NCBI RefSeq assembly: GCF_002013915.1
Contig: NZ_MBTF01000013.1
Location: 29,423-93,422, forward strand
Length of the DNA: 64,000 nt
Direction: 5' to 3'
Origin: Mucilaginibacter pedocola
Lineage (GTDB): Bacteria; Bacteroidota; Bacteroidia; Sphingobacteriales; Sphingobacteriaceae
Position 1 is the first letter of the stretch; the number at the start of each line of letters is the position of its first letter. Shown here one piece after another: positions 50,374-58,573 of the stretch. The notes below the pieces were generated by a model. It was not told the DNA's origin. It did not search any database and saw only the letters and a program-made list of their open reading frames with translations. The translations under genes were made by a program, and so were the position numbers.

Positions 50374-52453
50374 TATAGCTGGCTTGTATTTTTACCTCTT
50401 TAAGTAGCTTGCCTTTTACTTCGCTGGCATCAATGCCTTTGTAGCGCGGCGCCTGCGGGCGGTTAAAATAGCTCTGCATCAGGCTGTCGTTCAGGTTGGC
50501 ATACCATGGGCTTGGCCGCACATTGCTTTCTGTCATAGCTGCAGGTTTAAAAAGATCAAGGTTGATGGTAGCACCAGATGCTTTATCCTTTTTATTATTT
50601 ACCCTTAGCGTATATGCTATGGTATCGTAAGCGGGTAGATTTTCAAAGGCGAACTCGCCTTTGGCATCGCTGGTGGTATCCATCACCATCACTCCGTACT
50701 TTTTACTCTTGGTAAAAAAGTTAAGTTTGGCATCCTTCACCGGTTTGTTGAACAGGCCGCGCAAGTTACCGGTGAGGCGGTTATTGGGCTCGGCTTTAAA
50801 CAGCGGGGGCGTTGGTGCCTGCACAGTTTTTACCCAATCGAAGCCCGTCCAACCCTGCGTAAGCATCAGGTTATCTAAAGCAATAGCGGTATTTTTGCTG
50901 TTTTGGGCAAAGTACCAGCCGGGGCTTTCTACATAGCCTTTCAGTTCGGATGTTAGCAGCAGGTGGCTTATAATGTTATCGGCATCGGGATTGGTTTTAA
51001 GGAAACTATCGTCGGTAACAGCCATGGAAAAACTGCCTACTACGGGCTGCCCCAAAACATCGCGGGCGTTAAGGGTTACGGCAACGCTATCCTGCGGGAG
51101 GTAACTGGTTGCGGAGGTTGCCAATTCGAGGCTGAGGCGGTCGTTTCTGTCGATAAAAATGCGCCTTTGGCTTACTGCCTCATTAGCTGCGTTGACGAGC
51201 GTAAAACTCACAATGCCCGACATGAATGTGCTTTTAGGCAACCTTACCGTATTTGCTCCGTTCAGGTTTTTGAAAGACATGCCCATGTATATACCGCCTG
51301 CCGACTGTACCACAAGGCTATATGGTTGGTTTACGGCATTGCCGACGGCGGCAATATCAGCAAAAACCGAATCGGGCGAGGATAGGTTATCTACCCTTAA
51401 AATTGCACCGCTTGCCGTTGCAAGGGGTAAAGATACGGAGTGGCTCACCCCGTTTACCTCAAATTTCGCTATATAGGTTTCGTTGGCCTGTGGCGAAAGC
51501 AAAAAGCTCCCCATGCCCTTATGTGCCGACGCAAAGCTCGCTACCTGTGTGCCCGCGCTGTTTATAATAATGCCCTTTACATCGGTACCCAGCCCGTCTT
51601 CGCCAATGGCTTTAAATCCTATGCGTTGTTGCAGTCCTGCAAGCAGGGTGCCGCCCTCGGGCATAAATTGCAGGTCGATATCCTGCATGGTGCCGCCGGG
51701 GTAAAAGGGGAGGGTGTAGGTATTTCCCGTCTTTTTATCGGTAACCAGCAGCGAAAGTTTTCGGGTATTTGTTTTAGGTGATAACTCAAATTTTGTTTCG
51801 TCGCTACCGGCGTCATTGGTAAGGTAGTTGCCCTTAAAGAGCGTCCGTTTGCCTTCGAGGAGTTTGAGTTCGATATCGCGGTAGGGGATAGTAGCCTTGT
51901 TTAGCGAGCTGAGTTTTAGTGCCAGGTTTACCTGGTTGCCGTTAGCGCCGGTTTTTAATTGATGTTGCTCACTGATGAGCCAGCTGCCTTGCTCTGCGGG
52001 TTTGCCTACATAAAATTGCTTGCTGAAGTAGGTACCCTCGCCAAAGTTTTGCATCCAATTGGTGTAGGCGCGCAGGGTGTAACCGCCGTCTCGTATGTCC
52101 TCATTTAGGGCAATATGGCCTTCGCCAACGCCCGTTTCCATGGCTATGGCAAAGCGGTTTACCACGCGGCTGCTATCGTTTATCAGTTCGATATAAACTT
52201 TAGCGCTTTGGCGTGATGGTGTGTAATTAGCAGCGTTAAAAAGGTACGCTTTAAACCAAATGGTATCGTAAGTGGTATAGTAGGGCCTATCTAACTGCAG
52301 GTAAAATTTCTCGGCAGGCAAAGCCGAGCGGTAATTATCGGCCCTGCGTATAAGTTTTTTCACCGCGCTGGAATCCTGTGCAAATGCAATATTGGCACAA
52401 AGTGTAGTGCACAATATTAATGCAATACTATAAATACGCAGTTTAGGCAACAT
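50291..52453 (-). CDS. N-terminal part of frameshifted MG2/plug exported protein
   Basis: 720 codons. Signal peptide (ALILCTTLCANIAFAQ), MG2-like macroglobulin domain (LPAEKFYLQLDRPYYTTYDTIWFKAYLFNAANY), further beta domains, and a carboxypeptidase-regulatory-like domain (KPVKDAKLNFFTKSKKYGVMVMDTTSDAKGEFAFENLPAYD). Similarity to the downstream-strand paralogue stops at LKEVKIQA; afterwards the frame reads unrelated residues to a stop at 50291. Removing one base in the five-T run at 50389-50393 would join it to the 49669-50373 frame as a ~928-residue protein. It is either a true frameshift (pseudogene), a sequencing error, or less likely recoding. Confidence 0.75.
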   Translation of the reverse strand: MLPKLRIYSIALILCTTLCANIAFAQDSSAVKKLIRRADNYRSALPAEKFYLQLDRPYYTTYDTIWFKAYLFNAANYTPSRQSAKVYIELINDSSRVVNRFAIAMETGVGEGHIALNEDIRDGGYTLRAYTNWMQNFGEGTYFSKQFYVGKPAEQGSWLISEQHQLKTGANGNQVNLALKLSSLNKATIPYRDIELKLLEGKRTLFKGNYLTNDAGSDETKFELSPKTNTRKLSLLVTDKKTGNTYTLPFYPGGTMQDIDLQFMPEGGTLLAGLQQRIGFKAIGEDGLGTDVKGIIINSAGTQVASFASAHKGMGSFLLSPQANETYIAKFEVNGVSHSVSLPLATASGAILRVDNLSSPDSVFADIAAVGNAVNQPYSLVVQSAGGIYMGMSFKNLNGANTVRLPKSTFMSGIVSFTLVNAANEAVSQRRIFIDRNDRLSLELATSATSYLPQDSVAVTLNARDVLGQPVVGSFSMAVTDDSFLKTNPDADNIISHLLLTSELKGYVESPGWYFAQNSKNTAIALDNLMLTQGWTGFDWVKTVQAPTPPLFKAEPNNRLTGNLRGLFNKPVKDAKLNFFTKSKKYGVMVMDTTSDAKGEFAFENLPAYDTIAYTLRVNNKKDKASGATINLDLFKPAAMTESNVRPSPWYANLNDSLMQSYFNRPQAPRYKGIDASEVKGKLLKEVKIQASYSGGALYRFCNHGDNREATDRSRQNYAI

Positions 52454-52561
52454 ACTTTAGGTAGATGGTTGCGTAAATGTATGTAAATGGTATTGTAAGT
52501 TAATGATTGCGTTGAATTTAACTTTAAGGCTATGTATTTTTGCAAAATATAGCTGACTGAA

Positions 52562-55375
52562 CTACTTAGCCGCCTCTGTTTTACCCGCCGCAGCGGCTTG
52601 TGCAGCTATACTGATGCTTGTTGTTTGCCTGCCAAAGTTCCCCTGCATATCGGTACCCTCAATAGTTACGGTATAGCGGCCCGGCTTATCTGCCGCGAAG
52701 AAAGATAAAGTGGCTTTGCCTTTCTTATCGGTTACTAAATTGGGTTCCCAATGTAAGGTGGGGCGGGGCGTATTAATGGCGGTGTTGCTTACACTGTATT
52801 TTGGGCGATAAAACTGTTTGGGTAAGCAATAGGGCACAGGGCGGTAAGCCAGCACATTGTGCGATGATTTGGTGAAGTAGCCATGCCCCCCGCGGGTAGT
52901 TACCACGATAAATAGCTTCAGGCCTTCCACTATCCTGATACTTTTAACATCGTCGGCGCCGATGGTTTTTACAAAATCGATAGCAGTTTGCGCATCGGAA
53001 GGCGGGTCAATGGTGGTGCAGATGCCTGCCACTATGCAGGTGTTGGTACTGTCGACAACAACTTCAGCAACCTTGCTGATGCCCATTACAAGGGAAGGTT
53101 CTGTGTGCATTAAGGGTTTAGATAACGCGCTTTCGGCGTAAAGGTAGCCTATGCCAAAGTTTCTGTATTTTCGGGATAGGAGGTCGAACAGTGTGGTTTT
53201 ACCCGCTTCAATTAATTCTTTTTCGAATATTTCCTTAGTTACAAAACCCGAATAGCCCGCAATACTTACGGCAGGTTTGTCGGCCTTTATCTTTACTTCC
53301 TTAAGCAATTTGCCTTTTACCTCGCTCATGTCAATACCCTGGTAACGTGGTGCTTGCGGCCTGTTGAAATAGCCCCGCATCAAACTGTCATTTAGGTTTA
53401 GGTACCATGGGTTCAGCCTGATGTTATTTGCAGTAACATCCGCGGGTTTAAAGAGATCGAGATTGATGGTGGCACCTGATGCTTTATCTTTTTTATTGTT
53501 TACACGAAGCGTGTAAGAGATAGTATCGAATATGGGGAGGTTTTCGAAAGCGAATTCGCCTTTGGCATTGCTTATGGTATCCATCACCAAAACGCCGTAT
53601 TTTTTGCTTACTGTAAAAAAGTTGAGTTTGGCATCCTTTACAGGTTTGTTGAAGAGGTTGCGCAGGTTGCCTGTAAGGCGATTATTGGGTTCGGGTTTAA
53701 ATGCCGGCTCCTTAACAGGTAACACAGCTTGCGCCCAGTCGAAGCCCGCCCATCCCTGGGTGAGCATTAGGTTATCGAGAGCTGCGGCTTTTTCGGCACT
53801 GTTGCCGGCCAAATACCAGGCCGGGTTTTCTACATGGCCCTTAAGCTCGGATGTTAGCAGCAGGCAGCTTACTATGTTATCGGCATCGGGGGTGTTGGTG
53901 ATATAGCTATCATCGGTAATACTGGCCGAGAAACTACCTATAGCAGGCTGACCCGATGCATCGCGCACATTCAGGCTTATAGCAACGCTGTCCTTTGGGA
54001 GGAAGCTGTTTTGCGAGGCATTTATCTCGAGGTTCAGGCGGTCGTGCTGGTCAATAAATACGCGCCGCTGTGCAACCGGGCGATTGGCCTCATTCATCAG
54101 CGTAAAGCTTACGATGCCCGACATGAACCCGCTTTTGGCCAGCCGCACGGTGTTGGGGCCGCTAAGGCTTTTGAACGATACACCCATATAAACCCCGCCG
54201 GCTGATTGTACCATGAGGTTGTAACGCTGGTTGACTATAGGGGCATCCTTGGTGGCTACAATATCTGCAAAAACGGAATCGGGCGAGGATAAATTATCAA
54301 CCTTTAAAGAAATACCCGCTGCGGAAGCTGCAGGTAGTGTAGCGATGTGCTTTACGTTATTTAATATATATTCGGCTGTATAAATTTCGTTGGGTTGAGG
54401 AGTAATGTTAAAGCTGCCCATTCCGTTATGAGCAGAAGAGAATGCAGCTACTTGCGCGCCGGACCGGTCCTTCACAATGCCTTTTATATCTATGCCTAAA
54501 CCATCTTCACCAATAGCTTTAAAGCCAACACGTGATGGGAGGCCCGCTACCAGGTTGCCGCCTTCGGGCATAAATTGCAGGTCGATATCCTGCATTTGGC
54601 CGCCGGGATAAAACGGGATGCTGTATTTGTTTTTGGTGAGTTTATCAGTTATCTGCAGCGATAGTTTACGGGTATCGGTTTTGGGCGATATATTAAAACT
54701 CGCCTCGGTGGTGCCAGCATCGTTGGTGAGGAAATTTCCTTTAAAAGCGGTTTTCTTCCCCTCCAAAAGCCTTACCTCAATATCCCGGTAGGGAATAACC
54801 GCCTTGCTGAGCGAACTAAGCCTCAGCGCAAGGTTTATTTGGTTGCCGTCGGCCGTAGTTTTTAGCTGATGCTGTTCGCTGATGAGCCAGCTGCCCTGGT
54901 CGGCCGGTTTGCCTACGTAAAATTGCTTGCTAAAGAAAACATCCTCGCCAAAGTTTTGCATCCACTGGGTATAGGCGCGCAGGGTGTAAGTGCCATCGGG
55001 TACTCGTTCATCCAGCGCCAAATAACCTTCGCCCAGCCCGCTGTGCATAGGTATGGCAAAACGGTTTACAACACGGCTGCTATCGTTTACCAGTTCAACA
55101 TAAACCTTTGCACTTTGCTTTGAGGCCGAATAGGTAGAAGCGTTAAAAAGGTAAGCCTTAAACCAAAGGGTATCGTAGGTGGTGTAATATGGCCTGTCGA
55201 GATGCAGGTACAGTTTTTCGGCCGGCATGCGGGTGCGGTAGTCTTCGGCTATACCTATCAGCTTTTTAATGTTGCTGTTATCCTGGGCATTTGCTTTTGT
55301 TACAGGCAACACAAGGCAGGCCACCATAAAACAGGCAGCTATAAATAGCCGGTAAAGTGTTGTTTTGCACAGCAT
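52562..55375 (-). CDS. Exported MG2-domain protein with plug-like C-terminal region
   Basis: 937 residues. Signal peptide (LFIAACFMVACLVLPVTKANAQ). MG2-like domain at about 50-130 (MPAEKLYLHLDRPYYTTYDTLWFKAYLFN), several beta-sandwich modules, PVAQRRVFIDQHDRLNLEI, a carboxypeptidase-regulatory-like module (PVKDAKLNFFTVSKKYGVLVMDT), then LKEVKIKADKP and a TonB-plug-like region with LFIVVTTRGGHGYFTKSS and a closing beta domain (FFAADKPGRYTVTIEGTDMQG). No barrel follows. Likely an outer-membrane-associated surface protein; function unknown. It is intact, upstream of and in tandem with its frameshifted paralogue. Confidence 0.8.
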   Translation of the reverse strand: MLCKTTLYRLFIAACFMVACLVLPVTKANAQDNSNIKKLIGIAEDYRTRMPAEKLYLHLDRPYYTTYDTLWFKAYLFNASTYSASKQSAKVYVELVNDSSRVVNRFAIPMHSGLGEGYLALDERVPDGTYTLRAYTQWMQNFGEDVFFSKQFYVGKPADQGSWLISEQHQLKTTADGNQINLALRLSSLSKAVIPYRDIEVRLLEGKKTAFKGNFLTNDAGTTEASFNISPKTDTRKLSLQITDKLTKNKYSIPFYPGGQMQDIDLQFMPEGGNLVAGLPSRVGFKAIGEDGLGIDIKGIVKDRSGAQVAAFSSAHNGMGSFNITPQPNEIYTAEYILNNVKHIATLPAASAAGISLKVDNLSSPDSVFADIVATKDAPIVNQRYNLMVQSAGGVYMGVSFKSLSGPNTVRLAKSGFMSGIVSFTLMNEANRPVAQRRVFIDQHDRLNLEINASQNSFLPKDSVAISLNVRDASGQPAIGSFSASITDDSYITNTPDADNIVSCLLLTSELKGHVENPAWYLAGNSAEKAAALDNLMLTQGWAGFDWAQAVLPVKEPAFKPEPNNRLTGNLRNLFNKPVKDAKLNFFTVSKKYGVLVMDTISNAKGEFAFENLPIFDTISYTLRVNNKKDKASGATINLDLFKPADVTANNIRLNPWYLNLNDSLMRGYFNRPQAPRYQGIDMSEVKGKLLKEVKIKADKPAVSIAGYSGFVTKEIFEKELIEAGKTTLFDLLSRKYRNFGIGYLYAESALSKPLMHTEPSLVMGISKVAEVVVDSTNTCIVAGICTTIDPPSDAQTAIDFVKTIGADDVKSIRIVEGLKLFIVVTTRGGHGYFTKSSHNVLAYRPVPYCLPKQFYRPKYSVSNTAINTPRPTLHWEPNLVTDKKGKATLSFFAADKPGRYTVTIEGTDMQGNFGRQTTSISIAAQAAAAGKTEAAK

Positions 55376-55436
55376 AGGTTAGGCTGTAGGTTTTGGTAAA
55401 TGTAGGTATTTGAGATTGAAATACAATGCGTTGGGT

Positions 55437-55555
55437 TTATTTTACCGCAAAGAACGCAAAGAGAGAAAACGCAAAGAGCGCAAAGTTTTTTATTCTTTGC
55501 GCTCTTTGCGAATAGTGAATGCGCTAAGCCTTAGCGTGCTTTGCGGTTAAATGAC
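55437..55555. repeat. ACCGCAAAG-type dispersed inverted repeat
   Basis: Ends TTATTTTACCGCAAAG and GCTTTGCGGTTAAATGA. The interior holds a perfect pair GCAAAGAGCGCAAAG / CTTTGCGCTCTTTGC with a nine-base loop. It lies directly against the stop codon of the M24 peptidase gene. Confidence 0.8.
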
Positions 55556-55556
55556 T

Positions 55557-57191
55557 TTACTTTAGTGTATTTAACGCCGGGAATTTCCCTGCATCGAAAA
55601 TACTTGCCTCTGCAGCCATTTTTTCTACGGCTTGCCAGGTGCGTGGTGCATCTTTCGATAGGTTGATGCCTTTGTCTTTGCCTATCTGTATATCGTCTTC
55701 TATACGTACGCCAATGTTCCACCATTTTTTGTCGCAAGGGCTGCCTGCGGGGATGTAGATGCCCGGCTCTACGGTAATTACCATGCCTGTTTCCAGGTTG
55801 CCGCCGTAGCTGCCTTTATCGTGCACATCTAAACCTAAGTGGTGCGATACACCGTGAGGATAGTACTTACGCACATCTTTTTCATCTTTAATAATACCCA
55901 GTTTTATTAAACCTGCTGCCAATACTTCCTGTGTTTTTTGTTCCAACGAGCCGTAAGGCACACCATCTTTACAAAGGGGGAATACAGCTTCCTGCGCATC
56001 GTACACCAGTTGGTAAATGGCTTTTTGTGCCTCGGTAAATTTACCATTGGCCGGGAAGGTGCGGGTAACATCGGCAGAGTAGCCATGGTATTCGGCACCC
56101 ACATCCATCAATACCAATTGGTTTTGTACCTCGGTAGCGTTGTTTTCTTCGTAGTGCAAAATACAGCCGTTGCCGCCTGCGCCAACAATTGGCGGGTAGC
56201 CTTCATCTTCGGCACCGTATTTTTTATGTACGTAAAGCATTATGCCTTCTAACTCGCGTTCGCTCATTTTGGGTTTTACAGCGCGCATGGCCTCGGCATG
56301 TGCCAGGCTGCTTATCTGTACCGATTTTTTGATCAGTGCCAACTCTTCAGGCTGTTTTACGCCGCGCAATGCCGTAACAGCATCATCGTACTGTACCATG
56401 CCGCCCATAGCGCCGCCAATTTTGGCTTTAAAATCCATCAGCGTAACCGAATCAGGTTTGGCAACTAATGCCTGCAGCAATTCGTTGTTTTTGTAAACGG
56501 GTTGCTCCATTTTTGGCTTCAGGTAGGCCATAATGCGGTCGATGTTTTTGGGTGTTCCGCGTTGGGCAATCAGGCTCAGGTCGGCCATCAGGCCTTTGTC
56601 CATGTCTTTTATTTCGGCTTTGGCCTTAAAGTTGTTTACCAGGTCGCTAAGGCTGCCTTTAGAAACATCTGCACCAACATCGCCGGGGATGCCATCATAT
56701 AAAACGGTGCTGAATTTTTTAAAGTCGATAGGGAAGGCGGCAAATTCGGTACCCACATAGGCAGTTTTAAAGCCTAATTGGTTTTTAGCACCTTCTACGC
56801 CTAAACGTTTGCCGGTCCACTGTTCGCGGGCAGCATCACGTTTCTGAACAAATATTACTTCGTTGTAGGCATCGGCGCCGCTGCCCTGCATATCTTTAAA
56901 AATAAGCAGCATGGAGTTAGGCTCTTTGTAGCCCGAGAAGTAATACAGATCAGGGTTTTGATGAAAAACGTAGTTTACATCGTTACTGAAAACCTCTTCG
57001 GGGAAAGCAAATATTACAGCTACCGAATTAGCGGGCATTTTATCGCGCAGGGCCTGGCGGCGGCCGGCGTGGAACGATGCACTAAGGTAATCGGTAGGAA
57101 GTTTTTCGGTAACAACTGTTTGGGCAATTGCCGGGGCGGTAGCGCCGCAGGCAAGAGCTGCCATTAATGAAAATTTATAAAGTAGTTTCAT
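55557..57191 (-). CDS. Xaa-Pro aminopeptidase family (M24) exported peptidase
   Basis: 544 residues with a signal peptide (MAALACGATAPAIAQ). An N-terminal creatinase-like domain (YFSGYKEPNSMLLIF) is followed by the pita-bread catalytic domain: metal ligands in VLMDVGAEYHGYSADVTRTFP (two Asp), HGVSHHLGLDVHD (His), MVITVEPGIYIP (Glu) and GVRIEDDIQ (Glu). It removes N-terminal residues preceding proline; it probably works in the periplasm. A repeat abuts the stop codon. A single gene. Confidence 0.9.
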   Translation of the reverse strand: MKLLYKFSLMAALACGATAPAIAQTVVTEKLPTDYLSASFHAGRRQALRDKMPANSVAVIFAFPEEVFSNDVNYVFHQNPDLYYFSGYKEPNSMLLIFKDMQGSGADAYNEVIFVQKRDAAREQWTGKRLGVEGAKNQLGFKTAYVGTEFAAFPIDFKKFSTVLYDGIPGDVGADVSKGSLSDLVNNFKAKAEIKDMDKGLMADLSLIAQRGTPKNIDRIMAYLKPKMEQPVYKNNELLQALVAKPDSVTLMDFKAKIGGAMGGMVQYDDAVTALRGVKQPEELALIKKSVQISSLAHAEAMRAVKPKMSERELEGIMLYVHKKYGAEDEGYPPIVGAGGNGCILHYEENNATEVQNQLVLMDVGAEYHGYSADVTRTFPANGKFTEAQKAIYQLVYDAQEAVFPLCKDGVPYGSLEQKTQEVLAAGLIKLGIIKDEKDVRKYYPHGVSHHLGLDVHDKGSYGGNLETGMVITVEPGIYIPAGSPCDKKWWNIGVRIEDDIQIGKDKGINLSKDAPRTWQAVEKMAAEASIFDAGKFPALNTLK

Positions 57192-57281
57192 TTGTTTATT
57201 GTGATTGATTTAAAACACCGGATGAAGATAAACATAAAATTAATAAGGATATTGTAACAAGGGTGTTGTTTTGGATATCGT

Positions 57282-57461
57282 CTATTTAACCACAGAGCAC
57301 ACAGAGGGAAAAACACAGAGTGCACAGAGAGCCTTGCAAGTTGTTTAAAGAGTTTTAAAAGAGAAAGTTCTGTATTCTGCGCCATTGTGCAATACAAATT
57401 TCCACAAGCCGGGCTCTGTGAACCTCCGTGCAACCTCCGCGGCCTCTGTGGTTAAATAACC
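57282..57461. repeat. AACCACAGAG-type dispersed inverted repeat upstream of pyrR
   Basis: Ends TCTATTTAACCACAGAG and CTCTGTGGTTAAATAAC are 16-17 bp inverse copies; inside are ACACAGAG and CTCTGTG words. It covers most of the 329-base gap between the M24 gene and pyrR and ends 33 bases before the pyrR -7 element. Confidence 0.8.
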
Positions 57462-57494
57462 ATGCAGCAAACGCCAAAACTCAAAACTATTTAC

Positions 57495-57502
57495 TACTTT
57501 TG
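57495..57502 (+). promoter_or_regulatory. pyrR promoter -7 element
   Basis: TACTTTTG fits TAnnTTTG and lies 18 bases before the pyrR start codon, giving a very short leader. No TTG at the expected -33 position. Confidence 0.5.
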
Positions 57503-57520
57503 CCCAAATCCACCCAAACG

Positions 57521-58072
57521 ATGCAAAATCTAACGCTGCTCGACGGTCAGAAATTTCAAATTACTATTCAGCGTTTATGTCGTCAGTTAATAGAAAATCA
57601 TAACGATTTTTCAGGTTCGGTACTGATAGGCATACAACCACGAGGCATTTATTTGGCCCGCCGTGTTGCCGAAGAACTACGCAAAATACTTCCCGAAAGC
57701 ACTATTGAACAAGGCGACCTTGACATAACTTTTTACCGCGACGATTTCCGCCGCCGCGATACCCCATTGGTGCCCAATCAAACAAAAATTGACTTCATTA
57801 TAGAAGGCAAAAAGGTAATTATGATGGACGATGTGCTATGGACCGGCCGCACCATCCGCGCTGCTATGGATGCCATGCAAGCCTTTGGCCGCCCCGAAAA
57901 GGTGGAACTGTTGGCTTTGGTAGACCGCCGTTATTCGCGTCACATACCCGTAGCGCCCGATTATGTAGGTATAGAGGTAGATAGCATTGCATCGCAAAAG
58001 GTAGTTGTAAGCTGGAAAGAAACCGATGGCGAAGATAGGATCGTGTTGGTTTCGGAAGCGAAAGAAGAGTAG
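57521..58072 (+). CDS. pyrR: PyrR: pyr regulator / uracil phosphoribosyltransferase
   Basis: 183 residues from ATG 57521 (the frame is open to 57428 through a repeat). PRTase fold: IGIQPRGIYLARRVAEEL, DLDITFYRDDFRRRDTPL and the PRPP loop VIMMDDVLWTGRTIRAAM. In Gram-positives PyrR binds pyr mRNA; in Bacteroidota the same protein occurs but its regulatory role is unproven. With only about 18 bases between predicted promoter and start, there is no room for a PyrR attenuator upstream. It precedes pyrB but is separated by a four-helix-bundle gene. Confidence 0.93.
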   Translation: MQNLTLLDGQKFQITIQRLCRQLIENHNDFSGSVLIGIQPRGIYLARRVAEELRKILPESTIEQGDLDITFYRDDFRRRDTPLVPNQTKIDFIIEGKKVIMMDDVLWTGRTIRAAMDAMQAFGRPEKVELLALVDRRYSRHIPVAPDYVGIEVDSIASQKVVVSWKETDGEDRIVLVSEAKEE

Positions 58073-58080
58073 AAAAAATT

Positions 58081-58121
58081 AAATATCGAACACCGAATTT
58101 CGAATAATGAATGATGAAGTG
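58081..58121. repeat. Left flank of TTCGATATTC inverted repeat
   Basis: AAATATCGAA, CCGAATTTCGAATAATGAA and TGATGAAGTG. The inverse of the 58526-58568 stretch gives the same words, with one short block moved. The pair brackets the four-helix-bundle gene. Confidence 0.7.
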
Positions 58122-58145
58122 GTCGAGAATTAGAAATGAAGAATA

Positions 58146-58511
58146 GTGGCTAACAGCAAGTACGATTTAGAAGAAAGGCTGATTGACTTTGCTGTTATGG
58201 TTGCTGATATTGTTGAACGGCTGCCAGCTACAAGGCTTGGTAATTATATAGCCGGCCAGTTGGTCAGATCAGGTTGTTCACCCGCACTAAACTATGGTGA
58301 GGCGCAGTCTGCTGAATCAAGAAATGATTTCATTCATAAAATGAAAATCATATTGAAGGAATTAAGGGAATCGTTGATTTCGATTAAGATAATAGAAAGA
58401 AAAGGATTATACGACCTGAATAAGGTGATGCCTGTAAAGGATGAATGCAATCAGCTTGTTGCGATATTTGTTAGAAGTATAGATACTGCAAAAAAGAACA
58501 TCGGTAAGTAA
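58146..58511 (+). CDS. Four-helix-bundle protein (23S rRNA IVP-like family)
   Basis: 121 residues; GTG start at 58146 (MANSKYDLEERLIDFAVMV is the usual N-terminus). Four amphipathic helices: LIDFAVMVADIVERL, GNYIAGQLVRSGCSPALNYGEAQSA, NDFIHKMKIILKELRESLISIKII and DECNQLVAIFVRSIDTAKKNI. The family was first found in intervening sequences of 23S rRNA genes and is common as a lone gene in Bacteroidota; its function is unknown. Here it interrupts the pyrR-pyrB pair and lies inside an inverted repeat, so it may have arrived as a small mobile cassette. Confidence 0.88.
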   Translation: MANSKYDLEERLIDFAVMVADIVERLPATRLGNYIAGQLVRSGCSPALNYGEAQSAESRNDFIHKMKIILKELRESLISIKIIERKGLYDLNKVMPVKDECNQLVAIFVRSIDTAKKNIGK

Positions 58512-58525
58512 GCAATTCATTTTTT

Positions 58526-58568
58526 CACTTCATCATTCGATATTCGGAGTTCATTATTCGATATTTTA
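58526..58568. repeat. Right flank of TTCGATATTC inverted repeat
   Basis: CACTTCATCATTCGATATTC, GGAGTTCATTATTCGATATT. Inverse partner of 58081-58121; also shares CATCATTCGATATT with the gene-less copy at 10424-10439. Confidence 0.7.
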
Positions 58569-58573
58569 CATTC

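Noticed and set aside
50341..50400. Programmed ribosomal frameshifting in the MG2/plug gene
   Set aside because: The needed shift is +1 (or -2); the local A-run of five is short for polymerase slippage, no standard -1 slippery heptamer with a downstream structure is visible, and the neighbour gene makes the same protein without a shift. A mutation or sequence error is simpler.
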